Positions 46,981-53,660 of a stretch of DNA of 53,660 nt are shown here, one piece after another (the stretch's first letter is position 1; each line of letters begins with the position of its first letter). The notes under the pieces were generated by a model, which did not search any database, was not told the origin of the DNA, and was given only the letters and a program-made list of their open reading frames with translations. This stretch comes from Dissophora ornata (taxonomy: Eukaryota; Mortierellomycota; Mortierellomycetes; Mortierellales; Mortierellaceae), in contig MU616643.1 of the NCBI GenBank assembly GCA_025201705.1, positions 15,933-69,592 on the forward strand, written 5' to 3'. The position numbers and the translations under genes are program-made.

Positions 46981-49466
46981 TCACCGACGGAACTGCTGGT
47001 ACCGCAGCAAGCCGAACTGGTTGACTGAGGGCTGGACTTCTGACGCCGCAGAAAAGAAATCCTGCGCCTCGATGCTTGTCTATTTTGATTTTTTTTTTTT
47101 TAAAAAAAAAAAAAATATGGCCACAGGTCTTAGTACCATATCCAATATCAAACCAAGGATGTCACACGGACATCTTCACCTCTTAGTTTGTGCTATTGCT
47201 TACCCTGTTAGCCTTCAGTGCACAGAGACCAGCTTTGCGCACAAGGGCCTTGAGATCGGCACCTGTAAAGTTGTTGGTCAGGTTGCCGACTGTGCGCATA
47301 TCAACATTCTCAGAAATCCGCGTGGACTCCTTCAAGATCTCAAGGATGGAGACGCGTTCGTCGAATGTTGGAGGCGGAACATAGACCAGTCTGTCCAGAC
47401 GGCCTATTGTGCATCGACCAGTTCATTTCGGTCATTAGTAAGTGGTGCTCCCAGGAAGAAAATTAGATCCGCAACATAAAGCCTTCTTCCTCAAGATTGA
47501 CGTTTTACCAGGTCGCAGAATGGAGGCATCGATGGCTTCTGGATGATTTGTAGCTGCCAAGATAACTACTCCCTCGCCACAATTGTCCATATCTAGCAGC
47601 AGCTGCGAGATGAGCTATACATATAAAAACGATATTGAACAAAAAAGTTGTCGTTAATCAAGATAGAAGAGGATCTCTTTCACGACAATTGAATATTCCT
47701 TTCCTTGACTCTTGTGTTACCTGTTTTCCTAGCCCGCCACTTGACTCTCGCGTGCCAAAGATGGCCTCCAGCTCATCCAGAAACACGATGCATGGGCTAC
47801 ACCTCGTTGCCATCTTGAAAACTTTAGCAATCGCCTTTTCCGATTCTCCAACTTCGCCCTTGATTAGGTCTGGGATCGAGACCGCCATGAAATTGGCCTC
47901 CGACTCTGTTGCAACAGCTTTGGCGAGGAGTGTCTTTCCTGTTCCCGGCGGACCATACCTTTGTACAAGAAGCAAGTATTAGGCATTTCAAATCATTTAT
48001 GTATGAATCCATATTACTGACAACACTAAGATCCCGGGGTCCACATACAGTAATACGCCTTTGGAGGGGCTGATTCCCATCCGCGCAAATGCATCTGCAT
48101 GCTTGTACAACCAGATCACTGATTCTTCCAGAGTTTTCTAATCGAGGTCACTTGGTGTTAGAAATTCCCTTTTTTTTTCAATGTGTCCACTTGATATTAA
48201 CAATGGATTGAGTGACATGAACCAGCTGATCCGGTTTGTGTTTTTTTTTACCTTGACACCTTCGAGACCTCCAATATCCGACCAATGTACTGGATCGACT
48301 TTTTGAACACTAGTGCTCTGCCTCAAAGCAGATACCCGAATCGACATCATGGCGTCGATAAAGTCCTGAACAAGCAACTGATCCATTCCACGACCCTGGC
48401 GATCGGCAACCATCACAGTCTGTATACAAAGCGCATCCAGATCTGCAGCCAAGTAACCGTGACATTTCATCGACACCACCTCCAGTGGATCTCTACCCTC
48501 TTTTGATCCGATGATTGCTTGTGATCCTGTTTTCGTTGCTTTCGCTCCTGTCAAAGCTTCTGTTTGTAATACTAGGTCGTGGTTGAGCATACAGGTCGTT
48601 AAGATTACATAGCGTTCCTCAGGCGTGGGTATATCCAGCTCGATCGTATCATCGAAAAGAGATATGACTGCGGGGTCCAGTTCTCGTGCATCTTGTGTTA
48701 ATCCCAGCACCATAACTCGCGGACTGTACGGAGCAGCGGAAGCGGTTGTCTCTAACGAAGAGTCGTGTTCAGTAGCGTTCTCCTGCTTAATTAGATCCTG
48801 GATCCAGGACTGGAAGGCGTAGACGAGAGCAAAGTCGCTGTCCTCGCGAGGGAATATGAGCTCTATGTTATCCAATATAACTAACCAGTGCAATTGGTTC
48901 CACGCAGGAAGACACATGTGAGTTAGAAATGCCGAATGGAGGATACAGGGGGTTGAAATGATCGACCGCCGGCGACTTACCAACTGCTTTGGCGTGGTGT
49001 TTAATCGATGCGAGGTATGTTTTGAGGCCCTTGAGCAGGTCGCCGGGATACATGACCGCAAGCTCTCCTATGGTGATTATTGCTGTATACTGGACATCGT
49101 ACTTTTTACACAACGCGCTCGCGAGATATGTCTTGCCTATGGGCCATCTCAACGAAATAATGGATGTGATAGCGCCATGTGAAGCTGGTGTCAGATCCTA
49201 AGGACTATTTCGCGAACGGCAGAACATTGCCTTTTATCGCGCCAAATGCCATCAGAGGACGGGTACAGTAGTAACACAGGATATATAAAGACGAACGAAC
49301 CTGCACCAGAGTCGCCCTTGATCACCCATGCCCGGGGGAGACCGCCCACAGGTTGAAAGTTTCGGCAGAGCTGAGAGTATTCTGCTGATGAACTCTGAAA
49401 GATGAGTTGAAATGCCTGCTCCAATCTCTGCGTGGCATCGTTGCTGGGGATCTGGAGGCTCTTCAT
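46981..49466 (-). CDS. Two-domain AAA+ ATPase, first domain degenerate
   Basis: Eight exons, in transcript order: 49466-49301, 49136-48981, 48880-48252, 48137-48049, 47958-47721, 47614-47509, 47403-47204, 47079-46981; 560 aa, every junction in frame. D1: Walker A KGDSGAGKT about 50-58 (recreated across intron 1), Walker [12 protein letters not shown], where Asn replaces the catalytic Glu, and no clear Arg finger. Linker [14 protein letters not shown]2 is complete: GPPGTGKT about 349, [14 protein letters not shown], Walker [51 protein letters not shown], and a C-terminal tail ending YQQFRR. It lacks an obvious N-domain. Cdc48/AFG2-like in D2; a PEX1/PEX6-like role is possible because those also have a weak D1. 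Orthology is not settled. Confidence 0.75.
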
Positions 49467-49700
49467 TGTCGGGGCAGCGACACAGCAAATGTCACAACAT
49501 TTCAACATTTCAACATTTAGCTTTTTTTTTTTTTTTTGCAACATTCCAATGGACAGTCACTCAACACTCACTCAGCACGCGTTTTAATTTTAACAAATTC
49601 GTCGCGGACAATCGATCAGGAAACATACTCCTTCAACTACGACACTGAAGTGTTTGGAAGCGGACGTGGCTTTAGCAGGCGTCACTTCGTAGGACAGAGA
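49467..49700. other. Upstream region of the two-domain AAA gene
   Basis: Contains an A-rich tract on the sense strand (T-run 49520-49538). No gene. Its far side abuts the decayed 3' end of LRR copy H. Confidence 0.35.
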
Positions 49701-52692
49701 CACAGAGACATCGCGCCTGTATGGCTGCGAGGACAATGAAGGGACTTTTGGAACGTCGGACACTTTATATTACGAATGGTGGGTGGACACAGCGCCTTGA
49801 TCTTCGAAATCCAGTCCTCGTATGAGACGCCTCTAAGATACAATACCGTCAGCAGCCGCTCCCCCTTCCCCATCTGACACTTGACAACCACAAAGATCCA
49901 ACTCTAAGTGACGTGAGTCTTGAACAGGTTTCTTTGGTCGCGTTGTCAAGAAGCTGGACGTGCTCTACCCAGAATGCTCTTCCTTTTAGTCGTACAAGAG
50001 ACTCAGTACCTCACAAGAATAACGGGTTAAAGAGTAGCAGACGGAAAGAATCTAAAAAGACATGGCTCCGGCTCAGAATTAACAGACCAACTCTTGTTTC
50101 CTTGACTTCAACTACCTCTAAAAACTTATCATGAACTAAACACCCGTGAGATACCGTACGTAGTACAGAGACCACTTCGGAAGTAGCCAGGCTTCTTTGC
50201 GCGCCGCAAGCTTGTCTCGTGTCAAAATGGCCGCCTTGACAGCCGTGTTGGTCATTCTGCAATCGCAATAAATTTGGATGTGAGAGAGCAGAGTCTCCCC
50301 TCCGTAATCAACCCCCACGGCAACCTTCGTCAAAAGACCTTTGCCAATAAACTTCTGATTCGATTTCTTGATCTGGCTCAAGGAAGGAATTCTAGCCTCA
50401 ACCGTCTCGACTCTACCTTCATTACCACCTCTTCCTCCTCCTCCTCCTCATTTGGGGTTCTCCTGACAGTCAGTGTCTGCAATCTATCCATTTCGCCAGG
50501 TTTTGCGATAGCGAGATCAAATGAATATGAAAGCTGCCCATCTCTCAGCGTCAAATGAGTCAGGGAGTTGCAGCCTTCGAGTATTCTTGGCATGACACGT
50601 CTAACATTGACCTCCTTTTCGATATCCCTGGCTTCGATCTCGAGCACCTGGAGTTGAGATGCCATCATGGTAAATGAGGTTGACACATGCGAGAAAAATC
50701 GAGGAAATACTTTGAACCGCAGCGTCTTCAGTCGTCCATTGGACATCAGCTGAATGAGAGGGTCATATCTACGGCCACGGTTGATGACGTCGAGTGCTGG
50801 TCCTTCGAAATGTCCTCCATTCATGGTTAGATCGAGTATGTTGGCCATGGTGATGGCGTCTGAGAATTTCCGTAGGTCGTCCAGCGTCGCATCCCATCGT
50901 AGCACAATATTCAGCTCCTGAATGCCGCGCGCCTTGACAAGCGCACCATAGAATTCATTTACCTGAGTCCTTGATGAGATCCTTATTTCAATGCTGCCCT
51001 TCTCCTCAATAAATTCCCCAGAGTTGGCTGCTACTGCCGCCTCTCGATAATTTGCGCGATAGTGATCGATGCATACCCACTTCACGTGTCCTTCCAAGGT
51101 GACAATCCGATACAGGTTTCCTAACACGTGGCCCCCGTCTTTGATCTTGAGGAATGACTCCAGCTGCCGGAGATCGGCTCCTTCTAGGGCCTCCAATCGG
51201 CCGAGTTCAGTTGTGCTCGTCGATGACTCAGAGTCAACATCGGCCTTGTTGCTTTGGCCCTTGATGTAGGTAATAGTCTCATCCACAAGCGGTGCAATAT
51301 CTTGTTTGGCGATATCCAATGATTTCTCAACAGCTTCAATGCCTTCGAAAAGCTTGAAGTGTGCCAAAGGTGGCACAATGATCCCTGCGACAGTGACTCC
51401 ATATTTGATCATCTGCATCATAGTCAGGACATACGGCCCGTACTTTTGAAAGAACTCGGTTGGTCTGTCAATATCGTAGCCTTCATGCTTGGCCAAATGG
51501 ATCTCGTGCTGAATCTTGCTGTCCTCGGACATGGTGTGTGCTCCACATTCACACAAGAAATAGAGGCGAAATTGATCAGAAAATGGTTTCCCTAGCCTGT
51601 CTCGGAACCTCATTGCCTTTGGCAGGACGATGAATAAACGTGGAATCGGGTACTCGTGTAGTTCATAGGTCTGGATAAGCACTGCCTGAACTCGACTTTG
51701 AATGATGGAAAGTCGATCCAGTGCCTGTTTCTGCATATCGATCATCTGCTGCTGCTTCTCCAACAATTCTTGTCGCAATATCTGCTGCTCTTTACGCATC
51801 TCTTCCTATTCTTTCCGCATTTTTTCCTGCTGCTCCAGCATCTCATTGTGTTTCGCTAGCACTTCTTGCTTCGTCGATTGTTGTAATTCATGGATCTGCT
51901 GCTGCAGATCCCTGTTCTTGTCCATCTCTGCCTGGAGTCGATCGAAATGCACCTCCATGGAGTGCTTGATGATTGCCACTTGAGACTCTTGACCCGCAAT
52001 GATGGCCTCGACATAGGAGCCATGTAGCTGGTTGTACACCTGTAAAGACTGTCGCGCCTCAGGGTTCAGGTCTCCTGAATAAACAGCCAAGCTCTGATGT
52101 GTGTTTTCAGCGCCGGTGATAGATAGACCAGCTACTTGTCGTGTTATCGCATGAGTACCTGCAATATCCTCTGTGAGACTTGTGGTCAACTCGTTTGATT
52201 TTTGGTTGATGTTGAGTGGTGTGGCAGTGCTCGACACCAGATTGGGCGGGAAAAGAGGCAGTGACGGGATAAGGTTATCAGAAATGGCCTGCTTGCCGTG
52301 GCCTAGACTCTCAACGACGACTTCAAGTATGACCCCAGGATGGTGGCTGATTCTCAGCGGATCAAGGCTAACATTTATCAAAGTGCGAGGTTATTAATCG
52401 TATTGATCAAATCTCAGATATAGCCTCCAGTGCGTCTAGAACCGTGGGGATAGCGATAAACCTACTTCTTCAGGTCATTCCCTGCCAGGAACGAGACCGC
52501 ATGCCCACCATTTCTGAGGCTCCGAGCACCTTCAAAGACCTGCTGAATGTCACTCCATAGTACGATGCGCTGCCCTGTCTCTGGGTCAATGCGAGTATCG
52601 ATGGAGACGGTGTCTGAGGTTGGTATGGAACCTGGCGGTGCGTTGATTTGGAACGCCTGCACAGGCTGCTTGTCAGTGCCGACAACTGACAT
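49700..52692 (-). pseudogene. LRR copy H (pseudogene, opposite strand)
   Basis: Exon 1 52692-52466 (227 nt) and intron 52465-52368 are normal (VQAFQINAPPGSIPTSDTVS, IDPETGQRIVLWSDI, LDPLRISHHPGVILEVVVES). In the coiled coil a TAG at 51808-51806 interrupts MRKE*EEMRKEQQ. The same frame then stays open to 50378 (473 codons from the ATG at 51799), covering the core (PRLFIVLPKAMRFRDRLGKP, FRLYFLCECGAHTM, YGVTVAGIIVPPLAHF) and LRRs. Relative to paralogues, about 10 bp are missing near 50415, shifting the frame; the right frame resumes as VEARIPSLSQIKKSNQKFIG KGLLTKV to about 50270. Beyond that only scattered remnants remain (LTVLYLRGVSYEDWISKIKA at about 49790-49850). It is far from the array and inverted, without PTH tail or P450. 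Confidence 0.85.
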
Positions 52693-53000
52693 GGTTTCTG
52701 TGAGTTCGTTTTGAGATGTGTAAAAGGAGAAAGATGGAAGGAGGGGGATGTCAGGTTGTCAAGTATAATGCGAGGGGTGAAAGGAAAAGGTAAAGGAGGG
52801 TGCTTCATCTGTGTGAAAATAATGTGAAAGTGGCGTCCTTGTGCGACTGATGACTCCTTTTCCTGCTACTCCATGCCGAGCTTCCAGCATTTTGGATTTG
52901 TGCAACCTTCATGCACAAGTCACTAAAAGTCAACCTGCAAAAATAAACACCCTTCTGATCTTTGCGCCATCCATCAGTCATGAATAAGTGGAGATCCCAT
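52693..53000 (-). promoter_or_regulatory. LRR-type upstream module, copy H
   Basis: Minus strand from the ATG outwards: CA/CT-rich leader ending in CAGAAACC before ATG, a diverged ATTATACTTGACAACCTGAC in place of the ATTTTACTTTCC core, then AATGCTGGAAG and GACTTTTAGTGACTTGTGCA blocks, as in the array. Confidence 0.5.
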
Positions 53001-53660
53001 ATGGCTATGAGTATGAAGGGAACACGGCGATTCAGTCGACCCAACGATGGAAGCTTCGTGCTTATGTCGTTATCAAAATACTCCCTCTTCCTAGGACTTT
53101 TTGTGGCGATGAACAAATGCACTCTCGCACTCACTCTCTCCCGTTACCCTATGCCCCAGCGCACTAATCTCTTACATGCCAACAAGTCCGATGGTGCCAG
53201 CCCCCTTGAAAGCACCTTTCATAAGGTCTGGAGCTCTGGGGTATACACCGCATGTTCTTTGGGGGTAGCCAAAAGAGGGTAAAATAGGGGGTAAGACGCG
53301 CTCTACAGGCTCATACCTGAAAAGCTGCGCTACGCTGGTGGGGGAGGTTTTTGCTGCTTTCACCAATTGCACTCACTCTTTTGTTACAATACGTCGCAAT
53401 AATTTTTTGTGCTACTGTCTTTATTCATATGCATGTATTTGCAACAGGTTCAAGTCAAAGGAGAGAGCGAGAGTTTAGTTTGATTGTTTATTGAATGAGA
53501 GACGATAGAATATATACTAAGTTTTGTGCATAGCCATTGTAGGCGGGGTAGGAATGTATAGACATTGGTGTTGGTGGCGATGTGGGGATCTTGGTGGGGA
53601 TGATGGTGGCTATGTGTATGCATTGTTCTACCACTCGAGCTCCTTACTTCCACATGCTGA
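53001..53660. other. Right-end unassigned sequence
   Basis: No gene recognised. 53460-53660 is GT/GA-rich (GGTGGCGATGTGGGGATCTT, GGTGGGGATGATGGTGGC). A minus-strand frame encodes a short His-rich stretch and runs to the window edge; it could be the 3' end or UTR of a gene outside the window. Confidence 0.3.

Noticed and set aside
46981..49466. Calling the minus-strand AAA gene PEX1, PEX6 or AFG2A
   Set aside because: No N-terminal domain typical of any of these is visible and the motifs alone do not decide; left unnamed.
53280..53400. tRNA-like snippets (GTAGAGCGCGTC) near the right end
   Set aside because: No acceptor stem pairing and no T-loop consensus could be drawn.

Overview
This window looks like nuclear DNA of an early-diverging filamentous fungus. 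Genes carry short (about 50-160 bp) GT-AG introns, promoters are pyrimidine-rich, and core genes are of fungal/eukaryotic type. The family dominating the left half resembles proteins I associate with Mortierellomycota (Mortierella/Linnemannia-like); that assignment is inference, not a search result. All exon models were made by hand from splice sites and paralogue alignment.

Layout. 1-2.1 kb holds the remains of a PIF/Harbinger-like DNA transposon: a Myb/SANT-like accessory gene facing a truncated DDE transposase. 2.2-35.5 kb is an accessory region built from a repeated cassette in the order [large LRR gene, +] - [peptidyl-tRNA hydrolase (PTH) gene or only its 3' end, +] - [cytochrome P450, -]. 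The one complete PTH gene is at 7.4-8.6 kb. Tail-only PTH copies sit behind four later LRR copies. Three P450 genes are intact with identical four-exon structure, and two P450 copies are reduced to the same exon-1 remnant. LRR copies A (2.2 kb), C (9.6 kb) and G (29.3 kb) are intact, E (22.5 kb) has one nonsense codon, and B, D and F are degraded or fragmentary. An eighth copy, H, is a pseudogene at 49.7-52.7 kb on the minus strand. Between F and G lies a broken FAH-domain gene fused to a fragment of a bleomycin-hydrolase-type peptidase gene.

35.5-37.4 kb is non-coding as far as I can see. 37.4-49.5 kb is ordinary conserved housekeeping sequence: a CRAL-TRIO lipid-transfer protein (-), glycine C-acetyltransferase (+), tRNA-splicing endonuclease subunit SEN2 (-), an AFG2B/SPATA5L1-type AAA+ ATPase (+), and a second, shorter two-AAA protein (-) tail to tail with it. 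The right end (52.7-53.66 kb) shows only the LRR-type upstream module and unassigned sequence.

Biology. The LRR proteins share a fixed header exon, a Gln-rich coiled coil, a conserved core with a hydrophobic segment, and a long RNI-like LRR tail. I see no P-loop. Clustered copies, mosaics and fresh pseudogenes fit birth-and-death evolution, as in receptor or allorecognition families. A sensing role is a hypothesis only. The P450 has been carried along with each duplication, so the cassette rather than the LRR gene alone is the unit of amplification.
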